A stretch of 64,000 nt of DNA from Artemisia argyi (Eukaryota; Streptophyta; Magnoliopsida; Asterales; Asteraceae). The DNA lies in contig CM060709.1 of NCBI GenBank assembly GCA_030686995.1, forward strand, positions 124,526,373-124,590,372, in the 5' to 3' direction. The notes under the pieces are model-generated. The model was not told where the DNA came from and did no database searches. It saw only the letters and a program-made list of their open reading frames with translations. Both the position numbers and the translations under genes were made by a program. Positions 43,411-54,616 of the stretch are shown piece after piece (position 1 is the first letter of the stretch; the number at the start of each line of letters is the position of its first letter).

Positions 43411-44280
43411 CTTCAATGAGCAAGAAACATGCATGTATTTACACTTCAAGAAAGAAGTTGTGCTATTTATCTGTGTGCCATTTAAGGTTTTGGTATTTAC
43501 ACTTCAGTGGATTAAAGGAGTTAACCAGAAACAGCATGGTACATGGGCTTCCTAATCTCGAATATTGTGGTCAGATTTGTGAGAGTTGCATTTTTGGCAA
43601 ACAAACAAGAAGTTTTTTCACACGAAAACAACCTATGAGGCAAAGGAATTGTTGGAATTAATTCTAAGTGACTTGTGTGGACCTATCTCTCCTGTCTCTT
43701 TTGGAAATAAAATGTACTATATTACTTTTATTTATGATTTGACTAGAAAGTGTTGGGTACATTTTTTTGGAATAGAAGTCAAAGGCCCTTGAAACTTTCA
43801 AGAAGTTTAAGGTACTTGTTGAAAAGACAACTTGTCCACTCCATTTACAAATTTTTGTGAAGAAGATGGAATTAAAAGGCTTTTGTCAACACCCTTCTCA
43901 CCCCAGCAAATCAGAATAGCCAAAAGAAAGAACCGAACTATATATTATGAATATTGTCCGTTCAATGTCAAAAAGAAAAAATATCCCAAAAGAATTTTGG
44001 GCAAAAGTGTTCCAATGTGCGGTGTACATTCAGAATAGATGTCCACATGTTAAATTGGTGGATAACCCCCCCCCCCCCCCCAGAAAGATGGAGTGATGTT
44101 AACCCTACGATATCTCATTTTAAAGTATTCGGTAGTGTGGCATCTACGCATGTACCTGATCATACACAAAAAAAAGCTTGCGATAAGAGCAAAATGTACG
44201 TCTTCATTGGATATGATGAGAGAACTAAGACTTTCAGATTATGTGATACAATTGAAAAAGAAAGTTACAGTAAGTAGAAA
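43411..44280 (+). pseudogene. Ty1/copia integrase remnant
   Basis: The pieces, in three frames, are a pre-integrase finger (CHLRFWYLHFSGLKELTR, CESCIFGKQTR), an integrase core (LILSDLCGPISP with the first Asp, then TPFSPQQIRIAKRKNR where the Glu has been lost) and the post-core block (HFKVFGSVASTHVPDH, KSKMYVFIGYDE). A run of 16 C lies at 44066-44081. It is heavily mutated and not functional. Confidence 0.8.
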
Positions 44281-44729
44281 CGTTGATGCGTGTGTAAATC
44301 GTTGTAGGTATAGATTATTCTTATCAAGTTTTATATTTATATTTAGCTGACTTATTATATAATACACGCTAACAAACAGTGTACCCATTCAATGTAGCTA
44401 GTTGGTAAGTAGAGAGTCGATCACTAAGAGTCGACCGTTAACACCTAGAATGTCTATCAGTATTTTAATTCCTAAGTTCGTTTTACAACCTAATCTAACG
44501 CAAGGGGTTTTTAGTCTAAGAGACTGACACGAATTGAGTTGATTAATAAAATAATAAAACTAATGAGATAGAATACAACGAAAGGCGAACATGTACATAG
44601 ATAGATAGATAACATATACAAATAAGAGGCCTTACGAATGATTAAATAGCTTGTCACTTGTTTTATTACTAGTTTTATATGATGAGTGTCGTAATCTATT
44701 CTCTCGTTGGTATCTTAATTATAGACGAG
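44281..44729. other. Noncoding stretch, nothing recognised
   Basis: It contains a short GATA microsatellite near 44598 and no gene. Confidence 0.5.
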
Positions 44730-45191
44730 TGTTGGGAATTCTGTGAAGTAAGAATTCTGCTGTTGTTTCTGATGAAAGGATTCTGCTGAAGAGTTGGTTT
44801 CTGCTGAAGACATAGTTCAGCTTTATTAGTTTCTGCGGATATAGTATTTCCGTGTTTTATGTAATGTAGTTTGGATATGCATGAGTTTATTTAGGAAGTG
44901 ATAATGCATATCTTTTAGAAGTTTTAGAGTATACGTTTCTTGAGAAACGGTTTAGGGTTCCTTGAATATAAAAGGAACACACGGTTTATGTATTGAATAA
45001 ATTTTAGAAAATTCTTATTATAATTAAAAGATCCATAGAGGATCAAGAGTTCTTAGTATCAAGCTTGTGTTTTGTTTCCGCTTTATAAATACAAGTTGCA
45101 GAGATTGTCTATTAGTGTGTTATTGATTACAGTGACATTACTAACGATTCTAGAGTGCTCAAGAAGATCTATCAAGGTCTAAAGCTCAACA
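44730..45191 (+). repeat. 5' LTR of element A (462 bp)
   Basis: TGTTGGGAATTC to GCTCAACA, with TGTTG/CAACA terminal inverted bases. TATAAAAGG at 44967-44975 is the TATA box. The primer site TGGTATCAGAGCC follows at 45194-45206. It lacks an insertion of roughly 16-20 bases, containing an extra CTGCTGAAG, that is found in the LTR of B. Confidence 0.93.
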
Positions 45192-45275
45192 AGTGGTATC
45201 AGAGCCTCGAGAGAGTCTCTGCCATACTAAGAAACACAAATCTTACACCTTTACAATCCAAACAAATCACCAAAC

Positions 45276-48005
45276 ATGCCTGGATCGGATGATGATGTTG
45301 ATACAACCCAGAACATTAACACCACTTCTCTTCAACAACTTAATCTCTCCAACAGTAATGCTAAGTTTCCATACTTGAAGAATGCAGAAGATTATCATCT
45401 GTGGTCCATGAAGATGCAGAACTGGATCACAAACATTGATTGGAATCTGTGGGAGGTTGTTAAGAAAGGGAATAGTCTGAAGAAGCATGTTACAGATGCT
45501 GATGGAGTTGTTACTATTGTAGGACCCAAAACTGCTGAAGAGATCTGGCTGTGCAGAGGGAGAGTAAAGTCAGAACTATTTTGCTCCAAGCTATTCCAGA
45601 TGACCATATGGGTGACTTCCATTTTATGGAGGATGCCAAGGACATTTGGATGGCTATAAAAGCAAGATTTGGTGGGAATGAGGAATCAAGAAGGTTGCAG
45701 AAGTCTATGCTGAAGCAGAATTCCAAGAATTTCAGATATCTGATGATGAGGGAATTCATAAGGGTTATGACAGATTTCATCGAATATTGAGTCAACTTAA
45801 TCAGTTGAAGGCTAGACCTGACAATGAAGACTGCAATTCTAAGTTTTTGAGATCTCTGCCGCCATTTTGGTTACAAGTTTGTATTGCTCTCAAGACCAAA
45901 GGTGGATTGGACATGATGTCTTTTGATGACCTCTACAATAGGCTTAAATCACTTGATCCTGATGTTAGAAGTCCCATACGTCCATCCACTCATTCTGCAT
46001 TTGTTGGTGCCTCTACTAAACCTGTGCATCAAGCCGCAAGTTCATATTCATCAGGAGCATCTTCTCAAACTTATAATCAAACTGCTCCTAAATCAAGATC
46101 AAGTAGTGTATTGGAGGATCTTATTCATTCATTTGTGGCTGAATATGAACCTCATCAGTTTATTGCTTATGAGGACTTTGAACAGGTAGATCCATTAGAA
46201 ATGGAGGAGATGCACTTGAAATGGGAGCTTGCAATGATCTCAATGAACATCAGAAGATTTAAAGCCAAGTCTGGAAGAAAGTTTGGTTTTAATGGAAAAG
46301 AAGCAGCAAGGTTTGATAGAAGGAAGGTTAAATGCTATACTTGTGGCCAAGTGGGACATTTTTCAAGAGAATGCAAAGAAAGAAAGGCTGGAGATGAAGT
46401 TAGATATGGTTCTTATCCATTGGAAGCAGGGAATAACAAGACTGTACCTTCAAAGGCAATGGTGACTCTAGATCACCAAATTGATTGGGCTGATCATGAA
46501 CCTGCTGGAGAGGAAGCTTCTACTTCTTCACAAGTGAATCTGCTGGCATTCACACCTTCAGAAGACAAGAAGGAGTAAGTCTCCTTGATGGGAATCTCTC
46601 AGGTAACCAATTGTGTGTTTGGATGTAGTGTAAGATACAATGAGCTTAAACAAGAATTTGATGAATTGAAACCAAAATACAATGAGTGTTATGTTGAAGT
46701 AGAGTCTTATAAAATGGCTTTAAAAACATTAGAGAAACAAAAAGTCTGGTTTCAAAAGAATCAAGTTAAATATGATGAAAAAATAAGAGTTCTAGAAAGT
46801 GATTTAGAGGTTGCTAAGATAGAATTAAAACGTACTGAAAAAGAGAAGTCTGATTTAGAAAAGAAAAACAAGAGTTACAAGCTAAATTAGATAAAGAGAT
46901 AGCTGGTCGTATGAAATGGCAGGAAGGGGCATCTAATTTAAGTAAATTAATTGATGGTCGTCAATCTGTTAGGTCTAGAAAGGCATTAGGATATGAGAAA
47001 TATATAGACCCTGAAGAGCTAACCTATCCTGATATGTCGAGTGTTTTTGACCCTGAACCAGCCTTAGCTTATCAAACACCTGTTAAATATGTTAAGGAAG
47101 GGGGAATGAATGTAGTACCTGGACCTATAAGAGGGGAACACATGCCTATAGACTTGTCCAAACCTGTTGACTTTGGTGGATCACATCATTTATATGGCAA
47201 AAAGTCAACTGACTTGCAAGACCCTATTGTGAAATCTAATGACTTTGTCTCTTGTTGTAACAGTGACAAGTCTTCTGATGAAGGGTCTACCTCATTTGCT
47301 AGCTGTGATTCAAGTGAGAAGTCGGACCTGCCCAAGACCATGCCCAAGACCACTCCCAAGACCACACCAAAGACATCACCCAAGACTCCCCACAAGCCTT
47401 CTAGAGTTGCTGCTGATCACAAGACAGTTTCTACTGAAGACTTGTTTTTCAATTCTTTGCATAATAATAATTTTGGCTTTGTTAAAAACAATTCTGTTTG
47501 TCATGGTGATTTGAATACTTTTTCATGTTATGGAAATTCTTTTGGTTTGCATAAATCTTCTAAAAGGAAGAAGTGTTTTGTGTGTGGAAGTAAATATCAC
47601 TTGATTAAGGATTGTACATATCATGAGCAAAGAATGGGTGCATGTGTTAGTCAAAGAAAAACTAGGCAAATGTGGAAGAATGTTAGTGAAATACCATCTT
47701 TTGTTCCACATCAGCAGAAACCTAATTTTGTTGAATCTCATCTTTCATGGAGAATAACCAGTACTAGACCATATGTTCGACCCACTAGTTCTTTCTTTTA
47801 TAATGGTTATTGGCCTAATCACTTTGACTCAATGTGTAATGGTGGTGGGCAATTGAATACTTCTGTGAAGCCCTCAGCAGGTTGTTCTTGGACTAAGAAG
47901 GGACCTAATATGCATTACAGGCCCAAGAACAATGGTGGATCTAAAACATCTACATGGCCTATTACTAATGATCCACAAGGCAGGCTCAAGTCAGCAATGA
48001 CTTGA
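45276..48005 (+). pseudogene. Gag of element A, broken
   Basis: Same protein as the gag of B, with these lesions: one base lost near 45545, one lost near 45720, and CAA changed to TAA at 46576-46578. The break before the 46911 ATG is shared with B. Zinc knuckle CYTCGQVGHFSREC and, in the 46911-48005 part, CFVCGSKYHLIKDC are still intact. Confidence 0.88.
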
Positions 48006-48058
48006 CCCTCCAATGTGTACTAATTTTGTATATTTTGTTGTTGTTGTAGGAACATCCT

Positions 48059-51000
48059 TTGAAAAGTACTGAAGTTGGTATTGTTGATAGTGGTTGTTCT
48101 AGAAGTATGTCAGGGAACAAGGATAAGATGCATGACTTTGAGCCTATTGAAGGAGGAGGCACTGTAACCTTTGGTGGTGGAGATGGCAAAATTACAGGGA
48201 AAGGAACCATTAAGACACCCTTGTTAGATTTTGAAAATGTTTACTATGTGAAGGAACTGGAGCACTTTAATCTAATCTCAGTTTCACAAATTTGTGACAC
48301 TAAGCATAAGGTTTTCTTCTCTGAAGATGAGTGTCTTGTACTTTCCAAGGACTTCAAACTCCCAGAAGACACAACTGTATTGCTGAGAGTTCCTAGAACC
48401 TTCAACCTATACACATTCAATCTGAATGATGTTCAGCCTGAAGGTGATCTAACATGTTTGGTAGCCAAAGCTTCCCTGGATGAATCTAATAAATGGCATA
48501 GAAGAATGGCACATGTGAATTACAAGACCATCAACAAGTTATCCAAACTTGGTCTTGTTAAGGGCCTTCCTTCTAAACTCTTCACCAATGAACACAATTG
48601 TATTGCTTGCAACAAGGGAAAGCAACACAGAGCCTCTTACAAAATAGTACAAGCAGTGAGCACCATTTCAGAACCTCTTCAATTGCTGCACATGGATCTC
48701 TTTGGTCCAACCCCCATTAGAAGTATTGATCACAAGTACTTCTGCCTGGTTATCACAGATGATTATAGCAGGTTTTGCTGGGTATTCTTTCTCAAAACTA
48801 AGGATGAAACAACTCCAATTCTGAAAGAATTCATTATCTTAGTTGAGAACCAGCTGAATAAAAAGGTGAAAGGAATTAGGTGTGACAATGGTACAAAATT
48901 CAAAAATGTTGTCTTCATAGAATTCTGTAAGTCTAAAGGGATTAGAAGGGACTATAGTACTCCAAGAACTCCACAACAAAATGGGGTTGCTGAAAGGAAA
49001 AATAGAACCCTCATTGAGGCAGCAAGATCAATGCTTGCAGACTCCAAACTACCCACCATGTTTTGGACTGAAGCAGTCAGTACTGCATGTCATGTCTTGA
49101 ACAGGGTATCCATCACTAGACTTCATGTCAAGACACCTTATGAACTTCTCACTGGGAAAGTTCCCCACATACATTACCTTAAACCTTTTGGATGCAAGGT
49201 GACTATTCTGAATACTGCTGATATACTGGGTAAATTTGATGGGAAAGCTGATGAGGGATATATAGTTGGGTATTCAGCTCATAGCAAGGCCTATAGGGTT
49301 TATAATCTGAATGCTAAAAAGATTGAAGAGACCCTTAATCTGAGATTTCTTGAAGATCAGCCTAATATTCAGGGACTAGGCCATTCTTGGTATTTTGACC
49401 TAGACTATTTGGGTTATACTAGGCATGCTTCTAATCCTGATGCAGGTACCAAAGATTCCAGTTCTAACCCTGCAGGTTCCATGGATGATGACTCAGAATG
49501 TGAGTCTGAGCCAGAAGAGAATACTTTTGTTGTACCATATTTTCCACCTAACCATTTTGTAGGTAATCACTCTGCTGCTGAACAAGATGATGAGTCACAT
49601 TATGCAGAAGATCTTGCAAGATTGCAGAAGCAGGAACATGCTGCTACTAAGGAAGCTCAGAAACTCAATGACAAGGTTACACAAGAGACTGAGGCTATCC
49701 TACATCAGTCAGCACAAGCAGTCAGTGGCAACAAGGATACTACTGAAGGCACACCTATTCCCACTGATAATGTCAAAGATGCTGATTCTGCTGCTGTTCA
49801 CTCTCCCATCTCTACTGAAGTCTCTGTAGATTTTGATAAGCCCTTTACCAGATTTCCAAGTCCTTCTGATCTTAGGAATTATCAACCAAAGCCTGGCTTG
49901 TTTAACTCAGCTTCTTATGATACTGAGTTTGAGCATACACTCACCAACATTGATGCCAACATTGATGTTCCACCTACAGCTACCAAAAGGATTCACAATG
50001 CTCATCCCCTATCAAAGATTATTGGTGATCCTAAAGACCCTGTTCGAACTAGAAGCACTGTCAAGAATACAAAATATGGAGAAGTTGCTTTTATCTCTTA
50101 TGTCTACAATCAAAAGAGGAACAATCACACAGACTTCGAACATTGTTTGTTTGCATGCTTTCTTTCTCAGATTGAACCAACTAGTGTTCCTCAAGCACTG
50201 GCTGATTCAAGTTGGCTTGAAGCAATGCAAGAAGAGATGCTGCAATTTAAGAATCAGCAGGTTTGGATTTTAGTTCCTCTTCCTAATGGGAAATATGTCA
50301 TTGGGACAAAATGGATTCTGAAGAATAAAAGAGATGTCAGGGGTATTGTGGTAAAGAACAAAGCAAGATTAGTGGATCAAGGTTTTAGACAAGAGGAAGG
50401 CATTGACTATGATGAGGTCTTTGCACCAGTGGCCAGAGTTGAAGCTATAAGGATATTTTTGGCCTATGCCTCTTATATGGGCTTTATGGTTTATCAGATG
50501 GATGTTAAAGTGCTTTCTTGTATGGAGAGATTGAAGAGGAGGTTTATGTGACTCAACCCAAGGGATTTGAAGACCCTGATCATCTTGAGTATATGTACAA
50601 AGTTGTCAAAGCTCTCGATGGACTGCATCAAGCTCCCAGAGCTTGGTATGCAAGACTCTCCACATTTCTGCTAAAGAATGGCTACAGAAGAGGTGCCATT
50701 GACAAGACTTTATTTCTCAAGAAAGATTCAAGGGATATTATTCTTGTGCAGATGTATGTGGATGATATTATATTTGGTTCTACCAAAGAAGCATGGTGTA
50801 GAGAGTTTGAGGATTTGATGAAGGGATAATTTCAAATGAGTGCTATGGGAGAACTCACTTTCTTTCTGGGTTTACAAGTTCAGCAGAAACCTGATGGTAT
50901 ATTCATACATCAGGAGAAATATGTAAATGATATGTTGTCTAAGTTTGCTATGGAAAATGTCAGGACTGCCACTACTCCATATGAGGCTCCCAAACCAAAG

Positions 51001-51272
51001 AACAATCTTACTCCTGATCTTCCTGTGAATGTTCATTTATACAGGTCTATGATTGGTTCTTTGATGTACTTGACTGCCTCAAGACCTGATATTACATTTG
51101 CTGTGAGTGCATGTTCAAGACACCAAGTCACTCCACTTACCTCTCATATGAATGCTGTCAAGAAGATTTTTAAGTATCTTAAAGGCCAACCTCACTTAGG
51201 TCTTTGGTATCCCAAAGAGTCTCCCTTTCAGCTAGCAGCTTATAGTGATAGTGACTATGCTGGTGCCAATTT
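48059..51272 (+). pseudogene. Pol of element A, broken and truncated
   Basis: Protease (IVDSGCS), integrase (Asp in LLHMDLFGP, Asp in RCDNGTKF, Glu in GVAERKNR) and reverse transcriptase are recognisable. One base is lost near 50510 in the RT domain, GAA has become TAA at about 50827, and the coding sequence stops at AAYSDSDYAGAN in RNase H where B's LTR begins. The residue after DNGT is Lys where B has Glu; this is not the catalytic Glu. Confidence 0.9.
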
Positions 51273-51750
51273 TGTTGGGAATTCTGTGAAGTAAGAATTC
51301 TGCTGTTGTTTCTGCCGAAAGGTTCCTGCTGAAGAGTTGGTTTCTGCTGAAGCAGTGTATCTGCTGAAGACATAATTCAGCATTATTAGTTTCTGCGGAT
51401 ATAGTATTTCCGTGTTTTATGTAATGTAGTTTGGATATGCATGAGTTTATTTAGGAAGTGATAATGCATATCTTTTAGAAGTTTTAGAATATACGTTTCT
51501 TGAGAAACGGTTTAGGGTTCCTTGAGTATAAAAGGAACACACGGTTTATGTATTGGATAACTTTAGAGAATTATTATTATAATTAAAAGATCCATAGAGG
51601 ATCAAGAGTTCTTAGTATCAAGCTTGTGTTTTGTTTCCACTTTATAAATACAAGTTGCAGAGATTGTCTATTAGTGTGTTATTGATTACAGTGACATTAC
51701 TAACGATTCTAGAGTGCTCAAGAAGATCTATCAAGGTATATAGCTCAACA
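51273..51750 (+). repeat. 5' LTR of element B (478 bp)
   Basis: TGTTGGGAATTC to GCTCAACA. U3 holds three CTGCTGAAG copies (about 51326-51370). TATA box TATAAAAGG lies at 51527-51535. Primer site TGGTATCAGAGCC (initiator Met tRNA) lies at 51753-51765. Confidence 0.93.
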
Positions 51751-51834
51751 AGTGGTATCAGAGCCTCGAGAGAGTCTCTGCCATACTAAGAATCACGAAT
51801 CTTACACCTTTACAATCCAAACAAATCAACAAAC

Positions 51835-53451
51835 ATGCCTGGATCAGATGATGATGTAGATACATCCCAGAACATTAACACCACTTCTCTTCAACAACTC
51901 AATCTCTCCAACAGTAATGCTAAGTTTCCATATTTGAAGAATGCAGAAGATTATCATCTGTGGTCCATGAAGATGCAGAACTGGATCACAAACATTGATT
52001 GGAATCTGTGGGAGGTTGTTAAGAAAGGGAATAGTCTGAAGAAGCATGTTACAGATGCTGATGGAGTTGTTACTATTGTAGGACCCAAAACTGCTGAAGA
52101 GATTCTGGCTATGCAGAGGGAGAGTAAAGTCAGAACTATTTTGCTCCAAGCTATACCAGATGACCATATGGGTGACATCCATTTTATGGAGGATGCCAAG
52201 GATATTTGGATGGCTATTAAAGCAAGATTTGGTGGGAATGAGGAATCAAGAAGGTTGCAGAAGTCTCTACTGAAGCAAAAGTTCCAAGAATTTCAGATAT
52301 CTGAAGAAGAGGGTATTCATAAGGGTTATGACAGGTTTCATCGAATATTGAGTCAACTCAATCAGTTGAAGGCTAGACCCGACAATGAAGACTGCAATTC
52401 AAAATTTCTGAGATCTCTACCACCATCTTGGTTACAAGTTTGTATTGTTCTCAAGACCAAAGGTGGGTTGGACATGATGTCTTTTGATGACCTCTACAAT
52501 AGGCTTAAATCACTTGAGCCTGATGTTAGAAGTCCCATTCGTCCATCCACTCATTCTGCATTTGTTGGTGCCTCTACTAAACGTGTGCATCAAGCCTCAA
52601 GTTCATATTCATCAGGAGCATCTTCTCAAACTTATAATCAAACTGCTCCTAAATCAAAATCAAGTAGTGTGTTAGAGGATCTTATTCATTCATTTGTGGC
52701 TGAATATGAACCTCAGCAGTTTATTGCTTATGAGGACTTTGAACAGGTAGATCCATTGGAAATGAAGGAGATGCACTTGAAATGGGAGCTTGCAATGATC
52801 TCAATGAACATCAGAAGGTTTGAAGCCAAGTCTGGAAGAAAGTTTGGTTTTAATGGCAAAGAAGCAGCAAGGTTTGATAGAAGGAAGGTTAAATGCTACA
52901 CTTGTGGTCAAGTGGGACATTTTTTAAGGGAATGCAAAGATAGAAAGGCTGGAGATGAAGTTAGATATGGTTCTTATCCATTGGAAGCAGGGAATAACAA
53001 GACTGTACCTTCAAAGGCTATGGTGACTCTGGATCACCAAATTGATTGGGCTGATCATGAACCTCCTAGAGAGGAAGCTGCTACTTCTTCACAATTGAAT
53101 CTGCTGGCATTCACACCTTCAGAAGACAAGAAGGAGCAAGTCTCCTTGATGGGAATCTCTCAGGTAAACAACTGTGTATTTGGATGTAGTGTAAGGTACA
53201 ATGAGCTTAAACAAGAGTTTGATGAATTGAAACCAAAGTACAATGAGTGCTATATAGAGGTAGAGTCTTATAAAATGGCTTTAAAAACATTAGAGAAACA
53301 AAAAGTCTGGTTTCAAAAGAATCAAGTTAAATTTGATGAAAAAATAAGAGTTCTAGAAAGTGACTTAGAGGTTGCTAAGATAGAATTAAAACGTACTGAA
53401 AAGGAGAAGTCTGATTTAGAAAAGAAAAACAAGAGTTACAAGCTAAATTAG
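51835..53451 (+). CDS. Gag, N-terminal part, element B
   Basis: 538 aa from ATG 51835. An N-terminal capsid-type region (YLKNAEDYHLWSMKMQ, then LQAIPDDHMGDIHFMEDAKDIW) is followed by a CCHC zinc knuckle CYTCGQVGHFLREC (about 354-367) and a C-terminal coiled coil (about 455-535; YNELKQEFDELKPKY and LESDLEVAKIELKR). It ends at TAG just after KKNKSYKLN. The coiled coil evidently continues in the -1 frame into the next ORF. The identical break is in element A. Function: capsid and RNA packaging. Confidence 0.9.
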   Translation: MPGSDDDVDTSQNINTTSLQQLNLSNSNAKFPYLKNAEDYHLWSMKMQNWITNIDWNLWEVVKKGNSLKKHVTDADGVVTIVGPKTAEEILAMQRESKVRTILLQAIPDDHMGDIHFMEDAKDIWMAIKARFGGNEESRRLQKSLLKQKFQEFQISEEEGIHKGYDRFHRILSQLNQLKARPDNEDCNSKFLRSLPPSWLQVCIVLKTKGGLDMMSFDDLYNRLKSLEPDVRSPIRPSTHSAFVGASTKRVHQASSSYSSGASSQTYNQTAPKSKSSSVLEDLIHSFVAEYEPQQFIAYEDFEQVDPLEMKEMHLKWELAMISMNIRRFEAKSGRKFGFNGKEAARFDRRKVKCYTCGQVGHFLRECKDRKAGDEVRYGSYPLEAGNNKTVPSKAMVTLDHQIDWADHEPPREEAATSSQLNLLAFTPSEDKKEQVSLMGISQVNNCVFGCSVRYNELKQEFDELKPKYNECYIEVESYKMALKTLEKQKVWFQKNQVKFDEKIRVLESDLEVAKIELKRTEKEKSDLEKKNKSYKLN

Positions 53452-53471
53452 ATAAAGAGATAGCTGGTCGT

Positions 53472-54563
53472 ATGAAATGGCAGAAAGGGGCTTCAAATTT
53501 AGAAAAATTACTTGATAGTTCTCAATCTGTTAGGTCTAGAAGAGCATTAGGGTACGATAAATATATAGATCCAGAGGAATTAACTTACCCTGATATATCT
53601 AGTGTTTTTGACCCTGAACCTCTCCTAGAATTTCAAAAACCTGTAAAATATGTTAAGGAAGGGGGATTGAATGTTGTACCTGGACCTATTAGAGGAGAAC
53701 ACATGCCTATAGACTTGTCCAAACCTGTTGACTTTGATGGATCACATCATTTATATGGAAAAAAGTCAACTGACTTGCAAGACCCTATTGTGAAATCTAA
53801 TGACTTTGTCTCTTGTTGTAACAGTGACAAGTCTTCTGATGAAGGGTCTACCTCATTTGCTAGCTGTGATTCAAGTGAGAAGTCGGACCTGCCCAAGACC
53901 ATGCCCAAGACCACTCCCAAGACCACATCAAAGACATCACCCAAGACTCCCCACAAGCCTTCTAGAGTTGCTGCTGATCACAAGACAGTTTCTACTGAAG
54001 ACTTGTTTTTCAATTCTTTGCATAATAATTTTGACTTTGTTAAGAACAATTCTGTTTGTCATGGTGATTTGAATACTTTTTCATGTTATGGAAATTCTTT
54101 TGGTTTACATAAATCTTCTAAAAAGAAGAAGTGTTTTGTGTGTGGAAGTAAATATCACTTGATTAAGGATTGTACATATCATGAGCAAAGAATGGGTGCA
54201 TGTGTTAGTCAAAGAAAAACTAGGCAAATGTGGAAGAATGTTAGTGAAATACCATCTTTTGTTCCACATCAGCAGAAACCTAATTCTGTTGAATCTCATC
54301 TTTCATGGAGAAGAACCAGTACTAGACCATATGTTCGACCCACTAGTTCTTTCTTTTATAATAGTTATTGGCCTAATCACTTTGACTCAATGTGTAATGG
54401 TGGTGGGAAATGGAATACTGCTGTGAAGCCCTCAGCAGGTTGTTCTTGGACTAAGAAGGGACCTAATATGCATTACAGGCCCAAGAACAATGGTGGATCT
54501 AAAACATCTACATGGCCAGTTACTAATGATCCACAAGGCAGGCTCAAGTCAGCAATGACTTGA
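53472..54563 (+). CDS. Gag, C-terminal part, element B
   Basis: 363 aa in the frame one base back from the preceding gag ORF, with an ATG at 53472 but probably reached by frameshift. It contains a Thr/Pro/Lys repeat (KTMPKTTPKTTSKTSPKTPHK, about 143-163), a second zinc knuckle CFVCGSKYHLIKDC (about 221-234) and a basic aromatic C-terminus. It ends TGA after GRLKSAMT. About 50 noncoding bases, resembling an intron end, separate it from pol. Confidence 0.85.
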   Translation: MKWQKGASNLEKLLDSSQSVRSRRALGYDKYIDPEELTYPDISSVFDPEPLLEFQKPVKYVKEGGLNVVPGPIRGEHMPIDLSKPVDFDGSHHLYGKKSTDLQDPIVKSNDFVSCCNSDKSSDEGSTSFASCDSSEKSDLPKTMPKTTPKTTSKTSPKTPHKPSRVAADHKTVSTEDLFFNSLHNNFDFVKNNSVCHGDLNTFSCYGNSFGLHKSSKKKKCFVCGSKYHLIKDCTYHEQRMGACVSQRKTRQMWKNVSEIPSFVPHQQKPNSVESHLSWRRTSTRPYVRPTSSFFYNSYWPNHFDSMCNGGGKWNTAVKPSAGCSWTKKGPNMHYRPKNNGGSKTSTWPVTNDPQGRLKSAMT

Positions 54564-54616
54564 GTCTCCAATGTGTACTAACTTTGTATATTATGTTGTT
54601 GTTGTAGGAACATCCT

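Larger units (their letters stand above)
44730..51272 (+). mobile_element. Sirevirus-like Ty1/copia element A, truncated by element B
   Basis: 5' LTR, Met primer site, gag and pol are present up to the RNase H domain, where element B begins. It is very similar to B throughout. It carries several frameshifts and stops that B lacks, so A is inactive. Its 3' remainder should lie beyond the end of the window, after B. Confidence 0.9.
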
